Assembly: GCA_005881575.1 (NCBI GenBank)
Contig: VBCA01000002.1
Coordinates: 86,078 to 150,077, forward strand
Direction: 5' to 3'
Source: Betaproteobacteria bacterium
GTDB lineage: Bacteria > Pseudomonadota > Gammaproteobacteria > Burkholderiales > SG8-39
Length of the DNA stretch: 64,000 nt
Each line of letters starts with the position of its first letter. Position 1 is the first letter of the stretch. The notes under the pieces are model-generated. The model had not been told where the DNA came from and did not search any database. It was given only the letters and a program-made list of their open reading frames with translations. The position numbers were made by a program, and so were the translations under genes. Shown here piece by piece: positions 43,346 to 51,135 of this stretch.

Positions 43346-44140
43346 CTAAAGGAACGTGATCAGCATCCGCGTCGCCATCACGTAGAAGAGCAGAGCGAAA
43401 ATCCGTTTGAGCCACATCGTCGGCAGGCGGTGCGCCGCGGCCGCGCCGAGCGGCGCCACCAGCATGCTCGCTGCGACGATTCCAACCATCCCTGGTAGAT
43501 AGACGAATCCCACGCTGTAGGGAGGAAGCCCCGTCTCGCGCAGGCCGATGGCGACGAATCCTATCGTGCCCGAGAGCGCGATCGGAAAGCCGATCACCGC
43601 CGCCGTGCCGATCGCCTGGAGCATCGGCACGTTGCACCAGAGCATGAAGGGCACGGTCATGAACGCGCCGCCGATCGCCGCGAACGCGGAGAACGCGCTC
43701 ACCAGGAACCCGAAAGCGGACATTCCCGCGAAGCCGGGCGGCGCTCGCGAAGGCTTGGGATTGCGGTTGAGCAGGAGATTGGTCGCCGCGATGTAGATGA
43801 CCGCGGTGAAGAGCGCCGCGAATAGCAGCGGCGGAATGAAGCTCGCGATCCAGGACCCGACGAGGCCGCCCGTCAGGATTCCCGGCGTGATGTTTCGTGC
43901 GATGTCCCAGCGGATCGCGCCGCGCGCCGCATGGGCGCGCACGCTCGCCACCGAGGTGAAGAGGATGGTCGCCATCGCGGTTCCGACCGCGAGATGCAGG
44001 ATATGCGCCTTCGGCAGCCCCTGTGCCTCGAAGAACCAGACGAGGAGCGGCACCATGATCGCGCCGCCGCCGATACCCAGCATTCCGGCGAAGAAACCGA
44101 CGACAGCCCCGACCGCGGCATAGCCGAGCCACCACTCCAC
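43346..44140 (-). CDS. TauE/SafE (TSUP) family membrane protein
   Basis: AAVGAVVGFFAGMLGIGGGAIMVPLLVWFFEAQGLPKAHILHLAVGTAMATILFTSVASVRAHAARGAI. Confidence 0.95.
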   Translation of the reverse strand: MEWWLGYAAVGAVVGFFAGMLGIGGGAIMVPLLVWFFEAQGLPKAHILHLAVGTAMATILFTSVASVRAHAARGAIRWDIARNITPGILTGGLVGSWIASFIPPLLFAALFTAVIYIAATNLLLNRNPKPSRAPPGFAGMSAFGFLVSAFSAFAAIGGAFMTVPFMLWCNVPMLQAIGTAAVIGFPIALSGTIGFVAIGLRETGLPPYSVGFVYLPGMVGIVAASMLVAPLGAAAAHRLPTMWLKRIFALLFYVMATRMLITFL

Positions 44141-44146
44141 GCTAGC

Positions 44147-45664
44147 TCACGCCTTTTCCGCCAGCCAGTCGCGCACCGCGGTCTTCTGGGCCGTGGTCAT
44201 GTGCAGCCCGCACTTGGTGCGCCGCCACAGCACGTCCTCGGCCTCGCGCGCCCATTCGTTCTTCACCAGGTATTCGAGCTCGCGCTCGTAGAGGCCGCCG
44301 CCGAAGTTCGTGCCGAGCGCGCGCTCCTCGCGCGCGTCCCCGATGATTTCCTCGGCGAGCGCCCCGTGCCTGCGCAGCACGCGCGTGAGCCAGACCTTCG
44401 GCAGGCGCGGATAGCGCCTGCGGTAATCGAGGAGCAGCCCGCGAAAGCTCCGCCCGTCCAGGTTCCCGCCGGGGAGGGGCTCGGCGTGCGTCCAGGCGGG
44501 CTTGCCGGGAAAACGCCCGGAGAGCTTTTCCATCGCGTGCTCAGCGAGCTTGCGGTACGTCGTGATCTTGCCGCCGAACACCGAGAGGAGCGGCGCCGCG
44601 CCCGGCTCCGCTCCGGAATCGAGCAGCAGGTGGTAATCGCGCGTCACCGCCGATGGATTCTCGCTCCCGTCGTCGTAGAGCGGACGCACGCCCGAATAGC
44701 TCCACACCACCATGCCGGGCGTGAGCGGCTTCTGTGCGTAGCGGCTCGCCGCCTCGCAAAGGTATTCGATCTCCTTGCGCGAGATCTTCGCCCGGTAGTC
44801 GTCGCGCGTGACCGGCACGTCGGTCGTGCCGACGAGCGTGAACTGCCGCTCGTAGGGAATCATGAATATCACGCGTCTATCAGGGTTCTGCAAAATGAAG
44901 GCGTGGCGCCCCTCGTGGATGCGCGGCACGACGATGTGGCTGCCCTTCACTAGGCGCACCGTCGCCGGAAGGCCGATCTTGAGCGCCTCGTCGAGCACCT
45001 GCCTCACCCAGGGCCCGGCGGCATTCACGATCGCGCTCGCGCGCACCCGGCGGCTGCCGCGCTCCCCGTTCAGGGTCGCGGCCCAGTCCCCGCCCTCGCG
45101 CTGCGCCGACACGAACCGCGTGTGGGTCAGGATGGTCGCGCCGTGCGCGGCCGCCGAGCACGCGTTGAGCACCACCAGGCGCGCGTCGTCCACCCAGCAG
45201 TCGTAGTAGACGAAGCCGCGCTCGAACTCGGGCTTCAAGCCCGCGCCGTAGCCCTCCCCGGCGAGGCGAACGCCCTTCGACATCGGCAGCGAGCTCCTCG
45301 CCCCGAAGCCCAGCATGCGGTGGCCGAGATGATCGTAGAGGAAGAGCCCCGCGCGGATCATCCACGCGGGCCGCAGGTGCGACTCGTGCGGCAACACGAA
45401 TTCGAGCGGCCAGACGATGTGCGGCGCGATCCTGAGCAGCGTTTCGCGCTCGGCGAGCGCCTCGGCGACGAGGCGGAACTCGAAATACTCCAGGTAGCGC
45501 AGTCCCCCGTGGATGAGCTTGGTGGAAGCCGACGAGGTCGCCGAGGCGAGATCGCCCTGCTCGACCAGCAGCACCTTCAGGCCGCGCCCGGCGGCATCGC
45601 GCGCAATTCCCGCGCCGTTGATGCCGCCGCCGATGATCAGCAGATCGTAATGCTCGGTGTCCAC
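44147..45664 (-). CDS. glpD: Glycerol-3-phosphate dehydrogenase
   Basis: YDLLIIGGGINGAGIARDAAGRGLKVLLVEQGDLASATSSASTKLIHGGLRYLEYFEFRLVAEALAER; GTG start. Confidence 0.96.
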   Translation of the reverse strand: MDTEHYDLLIIGGGINGAGIARDAAGRGLKVLLVEQGDLASATSSASTKLIHGGLRYLEYFEFRLVAEALAERETLLRIAPHIVWPLEFVLPHESHLRPAWMIRAGLFLYDHLGHRMLGFGARSSLPMSKGVRLAGEGYGAGLKPEFERGFVYYDCWVDDARLVVLNACSAAAHGATILTHTRFVSAQREGGDWAATLNGERGSRRVRASAIVNAAGPWVRQVLDEALKIGLPATVRLVKGSHIVVPRIHEGRHAFILQNPDRRVIFMIPYERQFTLVGTTDVPVTRDDYRAKISRKEIEYLCEAASRYAQKPLTPGMVVWSYSGVRPLYDDGSENPSAVTRDYHLLLDSGAEPGAAPLLSVFGGKITTYRKLAEHAMEKLSGRFPGKPAWTHAEPLPGGNLDGRSFRGLLLDYRRRYPRLPKVWLTRVLRRHGALAEEIIGDAREERALGTNFGGGLYERELEYLVKNEWAREAEDVLWRRTKCGLHMTTAQKTAVRDWLAEKA

Positions 45665-45703
45665 GCTGGAGTGGATTCTATGTCCACGTCGGAGTTGATT
45701 CTA
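45658..45703. repeat. Two imperfect 23-bp tandem repeats over glpD start
   Basis: TGTCCACGCTGGAGTGGATTCTA + TGTCCACGTCGGAGTTGATTCTA. Confidence 0.85.
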
Positions 45704-45784
45704 CGCGAGTCGGCACGCGGCGGTGACCGGGAGCCCGGACACGTGATTCGGCCGCGGGGGCCCGCTTGCCTCAGAATACGCGCC

Positions 45785-47176
45785 ATGCAACGCAACGTCC
45801 TCATTCCCCTCATCGTCGCCTGTTCCCTCTTCATGGAGAACATGGACTCGACGGTGATCGCGACTTCGCTCCCGGCGATCGCGCTCGATATCGGCGAAAG
45901 TCCGCTCGCGCTCAAGCTTGCGCTGACTTCCTATCTCGTCGGCCTGGCGGTATTCATCCCGATCAGCGGCTGGGTGGCCGACCGCCTCGGCTCGCGCACC
46001 GTGTTCGCGAGCGCCATCGTCGTGTTCGTCGCCGGATCGCTCCTGTGCGCGGTGTCGAGCACCCTCCCGGCGTTCGTCGCGGCGCGCTTCCTGCAGGGCA
46101 TCGGCGGAGCGATGATGGTGCCGGTCGGGCGCCTCGTCCTGCTGCGCGCCGTGCCGAAGAACGAGCTCGTCGCGGCGCTGAACTACCTCACCATTCCGGC
46201 GCTCCTGGGGCCCGTGACCGGGCCGGCGCTGGGCGGAGCGATCACGCTGTACTTCCACTGGCGCTGGATCTTTCTGATCAATCTGCCGATCGGCGTGCTG
46301 GGGCTCTACCTCGTGCTGCGCCACATCCCGAACGTGAAGGAGCCCGAATTGCCGGCGCTAGACCTCGCCGGATTCGCCCTCTCCGGAGTCGGGCTGTCGG
46401 TGCTGATGCTGGGACTTTCTTCCCTCGGCGGGCACCTCCTGCCCGGGAAAATCACCGCGGCCTGCATCATCCTGGGCGCGCTCGCGCTGGCGGCCTACCC
46501 GTGGCACGCGCGCCGCGTCGCGCACCCGGTGATCGACCTCGCGCTCCTCAGGCTACCGACCTTCCGCACGGGCGTCGTCGCGGGGAGCCTGTTCCGCATC
46601 GGCGTCGGCGCGACCCCGTTCCTGCTGCCGCTCCTCTTGCAGCTCGGCTTCGGGATGAATCCGCTGCAGTCGGGGCTGCTCACCTGCGCGACCGCGGTCG
46701 GCGCGATGTTCATGAAGACGCTGACCACGATCATCCTCAGGCGATTCGGGTTCCGCACGGTGCTCACGGTCAACGCCTTGGCGGCATCCGCCGGCGTCGG
46801 CGTATTCGGCCTGTTCACCGCCGCGACTCCGCACCTCGTGATCTTCCTGGTGCTGCTCGCCTCAGGCTGCGTGCGCTCGCTGCAGTTCACCGCCCTGCAG
46901 GCGATCTCGTTCGCCGAGGTGACGCGCGAGACCATGAGCCAGGCCTCGAGCATCGCCAGCATGGCGCAGCGCCTCGCGCAGAGCCTGGGCGTGGCTCTCG
47001 GCGCCTATGCCCTGCAGCTTGCCAGCCTCGCACAGGGGCACGCCGATGTCGTCAGCGCCGACTTCGCGCCGGCCTTTTTCGCGGTGGCGCTTCTTTCCGC
47101 GGTGTCGCTCTTCTTCCACGCCGCGCTCCCCGCCGATGCGGGCGCGGAAGTGTCGGGGCACGGCAAGGGCAGGTAG
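45785..47176 (+). CDS. MFS drug transporter (DHA2/HsrA-like)
   Basis: LFMENMDSTVIATSLPAIALDIGESPLALKLALTSYLVGLAVFIPISGWVADRLGSRTVF. Confidence 0.93.
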   Translation: MQRNVLIPLIVACSLFMENMDSTVIATSLPAIALDIGESPLALKLALTSYLVGLAVFIPISGWVADRLGSRTVFASAIVVFVAGSLLCAVSSTLPAFVAARFLQGIGGAMMVPVGRLVLLRAVPKNELVAALNYLTIPALLGPVTGPALGGAITLYFHWRWIFLINLPIGVLGLYLVLRHIPNVKEPELPALDLAGFALSGVGLSVLMLGLSSLGGHLLPGKITAACIILGALALAAYPWHARRVAHPVIDLALLRLPTFRTGVVAGSLFRIGVGATPFLLPLLLQLGFGMNPLQSGLLTCATAVGAMFMKTLTTIILRRFGFRTVLTVNALAASAGVGVFGLFTAATPHLVIFLVLLASGCVRSLQFTALQAISFAEVTRETMSQASSIASMAQRLAQSLGVALGAYALQLASLAQGHADVVSADFAPAFFAVALLSAVSLFFHAALPADAGAEVSGHGKGR

Positions 47177-47193
47177 CGGCCGGCCGGAAGGCT

Positions 47194-48864
47194 TTAGGCG
47201 GGCCGGAACGTCGCGCTCACCGCAACGCCCTCGCCCGAGGCAAGATTGCGCGCGCGGATGTCGCCGCCGTGGAATTCCGCGATGAGCCGCGCGATGTAGA
47301 GGCCCAGGCCGAGGTGCGGCTCCGCGCTCGTTCCCTCGCCGCGTCGCTCGCCGCGCACCGAGACCATCGACTCGAACAGCTTTCCGCGCATTTCTTCGGG
47401 CAGCGGCGGCCCCTTGTTCTCGACGCCGAGCTCGAGCATGCCGTTCGCGGCCGAAAGCGAGATCCGGACCGGCTCGCTTCGCTTGCCGGCGGCTGCGAAA
47501 TCCACCGCGTTCGCGACGAACTTGTCGAGCAGTTGCGCCGCCAGATCGGGCGATCCCTGTACCCAGGTTTTTTTCTGCGGAAGGGCGAGATCGAAGGCCT
47601 GATGCGGATAAGCGAGCCGGTAGCCCTCCACGCAGCCCGAGACGACGGCGGCGAGGTCGAAGCGCTCGCGCTCGAACGAAGCGAGGCCCTGCTCAAGGCG
47701 CGTCGCCTCGCTCATGCGCGTGAGTATCGTCCCCAGGCGCTTCAAGCCTTCTTCCGCGCGGTCGATGTACACGCGCGCGTCGGCCGGCGCGAGCTTGAGG
47801 TTTTCCAGCGACGAGCGCACCACCGCGATCGGGGTGCGCAGCTCGTGCGAGAGACGGCTCGCCAGGCTCTCCAGGTAGGCGTGGTGCTGCGAGAGCTTGG
47901 CGAGCATCGCCGAGAAGCTGCGCGAGAGGTCGCCGATCTCGTCGCCCGCGTTCTGCGCGGTCAGTAGACGTGAATGCGGGTGCGCGAGCCGCCCGTGCGC
48001 GTCGATCGCGGTTTCGGCCTCGTCGCGCAGCCGCCGAATGCGCGTGGAGATGCGCGTGGCGAACCAGATGAGCACCGCCGCGGCCACCGCGAACGCCGCG
48101 AGCGTCAGCACCAGCAGCCGCTCGAGCGCCTGGCTGCGCACCGAGAGGATGGGGTTGGTGCTTTCCTCGACGACGACCGCGCCTGCGACCTCGTCGCCGT
48201 TCCAGATCGGGTGCGCGGCCGAGATCACCACCGCCTTGCCGTCGGGCGTGTTGCGCAGACGGAATCCCGGCCGGCCCTGCAGGGCGCCGGAAATCTCGCG
48301 CCCCGCAGCGAGCGCATCGTCGTCGATGGCGTCGTCGAAATCCTCGCTCGGGCGCGGAATCAGGAGCCCGAGCACGCGCTGCGTGAGTGTCTCCTCCGCC
48401 TCGCTCTCCTCGCGCCGCAGGCTGCCGGCGAGCGCGAGCACGCGCAGCTCGCGCGTCACCACCCAGATGCGCGCGGTGCTGCGCTCGACCGCCCTCAGGA
48501 TCTCGCCGATCTCCTCGGTCTCGTTCTTCGCCGCGACTTCCTCGCGGTCGATGATGAGCGCAGTCTCCGCGCCTGGCTCGGGCTGCGGCTCGCCGCGCTC
48601 GGCCGCGAGCCGCCTCAGCTCTTCCTCCGCCTCGCGCAGCAGGTCGTTGTCGCGCGACGGGCGCGCGCGCATCAGGCCGGGGCGGTCGTGCAGGGCGGTC
48701 GCCACCGCGCGCGCCGTCGCGAGCAGGGCCTGCTCCTCGCCTTCCAGGAGAAAGCGCTCCATCTCGCGCACGTACTCGTACCCCGCCCAGGGCAGCGCGA
48801 GGAGCACGAGCGCCACCAGGGCGAGCTTGGTGCGGAGGCTCAGGCGTGGGAAAGCGAGTTTCAA
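47194..48864 (-). CDS. Sensor histidine kinase, PdsS-like (proteobacterial dedicated sortase system)
   Basis: N-terminus LALVALVLLALPWAGYEYVREMERFLLEGEEQALLATARAVA; HAMP-like region; SLASRLSHELRTPIAVVRSSLENL; LGLGLYIARLIAEFHGGDIRARN; TTG start. Confidence 0.88.
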   Translation of the reverse strand: MKLAFPRLSLRTKLALVALVLLALPWAGYEYVREMERFLLEGEEQALLATARAVATALHDRPGLMRARPSRDNDLLREAEEELRRLAAERGEPQPEPGAETALIIDREEVAAKNETEEIGEILRAVERSTARIWVVTRELRVLALAGSLRREESEAEETLTQRVLGLLIPRPSEDFDDAIDDDALAAGREISGALQGRPGFRLRNTPDGKAVVISAAHPIWNGDEVAGAVVVEESTNPILSVRSQALERLLVLTLAAFAVAAAVLIWFATRISTRIRRLRDEAETAIDAHGRLAHPHSRLLTAQNAGDEIGDLSRSFSAMLAKLSQHHAYLESLASRLSHELRTPIAVVRSSLENLKLAPADARVYIDRAEEGLKRLGTILTRMSEATRLEQGLASFERERFDLAAVVSGCVEGYRLAYPHQAFDLALPQKKTWVQGSPDLAAQLLDKFVANAVDFAAAGKRSEPVRISLSAANGMLELGVENKGPPLPEEMRGKLFESMVSVRGERRGEGTSAEPHLGLGLYIARLIAEFHGGDIRARNLASGEGVAVSATFRPA

Positions 48865-48928
48865 GATCGGGGTTTCAAGATCGGGGTTTCAAGATCGGGG
48901 CTTCAAGATCGGGGCTTCAAGATTGGGT
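48859..48928. repeat. Five 14-bp tandem repeats at histidine kinase start
   Basis: (T/C)TTCAAGATCGGGG x5, last copy slightly degenerate. Confidence 0.95.
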
Positions 48929-48930
48929 AT

Positions 48931-49034
48931 CCCCTCCTCTCTTGAGGAGGGGTGCCGCCGCAGGCGGCGGGGTGGTTGGCGGCGAGCGGACCACCCCGGC
49001 TGCTTCGCAGCCACCCCCCTTAAGAAAGGCGGGG
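48931..49034. repeat. Dispersed palindromic repeat between response regulator and kinase genes
   Basis: CCCCTCCTCTCTTGAGGAGGGGTGCCGCCGCAGGCGGCGGGGTGGT...ACCACCCCGGCTGCTTCGCAGCCACCCCCCTTAAGAAAGGCGGGG. Confidence 0.93.
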
Positions 49035-49041
49035 AGAAGGT

Positions 49042-49731
49042 TCATGCTTTCCACCGGTATCCCATCCCGTACACCGTATCGATCTGATCGAACGCCGGAT
49101 CGGCCGCGGCGAATTTCCTGCGGATGCGCTTCACGTGCGAGGTGATCGTGCCTTCGTCCACGACGAGGTTCGCCTCACGCATGAGGCCCTCGCGGTCTTT
49201 CACGTGTCCGGGAAATTTCGCGAGCGTGTGCACCATCCAGAACTCGGTGAGCGTCAGCCCGACGGGCCTGCCTTTCCACGACGCGCTGAAGCGCTTCGCG
49301 TCGAGCTTGAGCGCCCCGCGCTCGAGCACTTCCTCGGCCGCTTTCGGCTCGCGCAGCGCATCGATCCGGCGAAACAGCGCCGAGATGCGCGCGAGCAGAT
49401 GCGGCAGGCTCACGTCCTTGGTGAGATAGTCGTCCGCGCCCAGGCGCAGGCCGGAGACCGCGTCGAAGTCGGAGTCGCGCGCAGTGAGAAAAAGGATCGG
49501 CAAGCTGGGGGCCAGGGCGCGCAGCTCGCGGCACAGGGTGAAGCCCCCGTCGGGCTCCTCGCCGAGGCCGATGTCGATCACGGCGAGATCGGGGAGCCGC
49601 GTCCTGAAGGCGCCCATCGCCTCGCCGCGCGCCGCGTGCGCGCTCACCTCGTAGCCGTGCTTCCTGAGCGCGTCCGCGTAGTTGGCGCGGATTGCGGCGT
49701 CGTCTTCGACGATGGCGATGCGGCGAGGCAT
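49042..49731 (-). CDS. Response regulator, PdsR-like (proteobacterial dedicated sortase system)
   Basis: IAIVEDDAAIRANYADALRKHGYEV, FRTRLPDLAVIDIGLGEEPDGGFTLCRELRA, LFLTARDSDFDAVSGLRLGADDYLTKDVSLPHLLARISALFRRIDAL, LTEFWMVHTLAKFPGHVKDREGLM, TITSHVKRIRRKF. Confidence 0.93.
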   Translation of the reverse strand: MPRRIAIVEDDAAIRANYADALRKHGYEVSAHAARGEAMGAFRTRLPDLAVIDIGLGEEPDGGFTLCRELRALAPSLPILFLTARDSDFDAVSGLRLGADDYLTKDVSLPHLLARISALFRRIDALREPKAAEEVLERGALKLDAKRFSASWKGRPVGLTLTEFWMVHTLAKFPGHVKDREGLMREANLVVDEGTITSHVKRIRRKFAAADPAFDQIDTVYGMGYRWKA

Positions 49732-49746
49732 GGTGATTTAGCTTAT

Positions 49747-49768
49747 CCCCTCCTCTCTTGAGGAGGGG
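49747..49768. repeat. Minimal dispersed repeat core upstream of response regulator
   Basis: CCCCTCCTCTCTTGAGGAGGGG. Confidence 0.9.
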
Positions 49769-49955
49769 AAACAAATCTTCGCAGAATATAGCGCATTCCT
49801 TCTCCGTCGGGCCTCTAGCCCAGGGGCATTGCCATCTTCCTGCCACAATTCTTCGGCAGCTTTCCATCTCCTTCGCCCGGCGGAGCCCTATTCGGGCGCT
49901 TCAATAGCGTGCAGGGCCCGAAAGCGGGCCGCGCAACCGGACGAGGAGATTCAAG

Positions 49956-50303
49956 ATGGAAGCTTCGAACAGCAGGTCCAGGGTACGTCTGATCGTCGTC
50001 GATTTTCTCGCCACGCTGTTCGTCACGTTCTGCATCGGCGTCGCCGCGGCCGTAGTGCTCGGCACATGCGCGATGCTGATGGCGGGCGAGGCGCGCGGCG
50101 CGGACCCGGGTGAACGTGCGCCCGTGAAAATGGAGGCCGTGCGCGAGGACGCGTGCGCCGCGGACACGCGCGCGAAAGCGATCGAGCTCGCGCTCACGCA
50201 TCACCTCGTCACCAAGTACGCGAGTCTCATCGCCATCGAGCGCACGCCGGCGCGCTCGGCTCTTGCGCCCGCGCCGAGGCCCCGGCCGGCGAAGATCGAC
50301 TAA
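49956..50303 (+). CDS. Small TM protein with C-terminal tail resembling VIT/vWA sortase-target proteins (possible internal-deletion remnant)
   Basis: N-terminal TM LIVVDFLATLFVTFCIGVAAAVVLGTCAMLMAG; tail RAKAIELALTHHLVTKYASLIAIERTPARS (about 50175-50255); upstream GAGGAG; divergent from PdsRS-like genes. Confidence 0.65.
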   Translation: MEASNSRSRVRLIVVDFLATLFVTFCIGVAAAVVLGTCAMLMAGEARGADPGERAPVKMEAVREDACAADTRAKAIELALTHHLVTKYASLIAIERTPARSALAPAPRPRPAKID

Positions 50304-50494
50304 ACGCGATTGGCCCGAAACCTCGAGCGATGCACAGGCGTTACTCCGTGGAAGGAGCGCCGGTTTTCAGGTGCAGGACACTGGCAATCGCCCGACGCCG
50401 GCGTCGGTTTTCGGAGAAGCGAACTTGCTGGGTGCAACACGGCAACTAACTGTAAACACTCCTGGTTCCGGGTTTTACGGGCCAGGGCATGCTT

Positions 50495-50514
50495 CTTGCG
50501 GGGTTTCCTGCAAG
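50495..50514 (+). promoter_or_regulatory. Hairpin overlapping Shine-Dalgarno of 50524 ORF
   Basis: CTTGCGGGGTTTCCTGCAAG stem-loop, followed directly by GAG of the AAGGAG site. Confidence 0.5.
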
Positions 50515-50523
50515 GAGTTGGAT

Positions 50524-50772
50524 ATGGCGACGCAGATGGCAAACAGGAGAGAGTCCGACCGGGTCCCGATGGGCGTGGAGAGCGCGATGCCCTGGGTCCC
50601 TGTTCCCTCGTCGGCGTCGGTACGGCCGCGCAAGGCGAGGAGCGGGATTCTGGGCAAGCTCGTCGTCGCGCTCCTGGTGCTGATTCTCCTCTTCGGCGTC
50701 TGGCAAATCGGCAAGAAACTGCATGCCCAGGCCAATGCGCCGCTCGCGCAGACGGTCGACAAGAAGGGCTAG
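50524..50772 (+). CDS. Small single-TM protein of unknown function
   Basis: AAGGAG before ATG; TM ILGKLVVALLVLILLFGVWQIGKKLHAQANAPLAQ. Confidence 0.55.
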   Translation: MATQMANRRESDRVPMGVESAMPWVPVPSSASVRPRKARSGILGKLVVALLVLILLFGVWQIGKKLHAQANAPLAQTVDKKG

Positions 50773-50902
50773 TCTAGAACCGAGGCGCCGGCGCTCAGGG
50801 CCGCAAGGGTTTACCTTCCTCCTCTCGTCCTTAAGTGCCCGGCGGCTTCGGCAAATCCTAAAGAGTATTTCCGCGACGAAGCGAATTCCGTTCGCGCGCA
50901 GC

Positions 50903-51112
50903 TTACGCGCTGGCGGCCTGAGCCGGCTGCCGCGGACGCCCGCGCGGGCGATGGCGGCTGCGCGCAAGGGGCGTGACCGCGTAGATCGCCGAGGGCTCCT
51001 CGGCCGCGAGCGTGAACGGGCTGCGCGCGGTTACGCTGCCGAACACCGCGCCGTCGGGGAGGTCCGCGGTGAGGAGCAGCACGCAGTCCTGCAGCTGCGC
51101 CGCGCCCACCAC
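50903..51112 (-). CDS. Putative small basic-tailed protein with AT-hook-like RPRGRPRQP
   Basis: High third-position GC reading frame ...AQLQDCVLLLTADLPDGAVFGSVTARSPFTLAAEEPSAIYAVTPLARSRHRPRGRPRQPAQAASA; start uncertain (GTG), no clear RBS. Confidence 0.35.
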   Translation of the reverse strand: MVGAAQLQDCVLLLTADLPDGAVFGSVTARSPFTLAAEEPSAIYAVTPLARSRHRPRGRPRQPAQAASA

Positions 51113-51135
51113 CGGGTTTAGTGTATTTATCCATC

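Noticed and set aside
48859-48928. Short CRISPR-like array
   Set aside because: 14-bp units are directly abutting with no spacers, so this is a simple tandem repeat.
49956-50303. Complete sortase target or LPxT-type sorting signal in this region
   Set aside because: No VIT/vWA domains, LPxT motif or C-terminal anchor found in any frame between 49732 and 51136.
50304-50523. Known riboswitch (e.g. c-di-GMP-I) in the leader of the 50524 ORF
   Set aside because: I could not match the conserved core of any riboswitch class by eye; only local hairpins are claimed.
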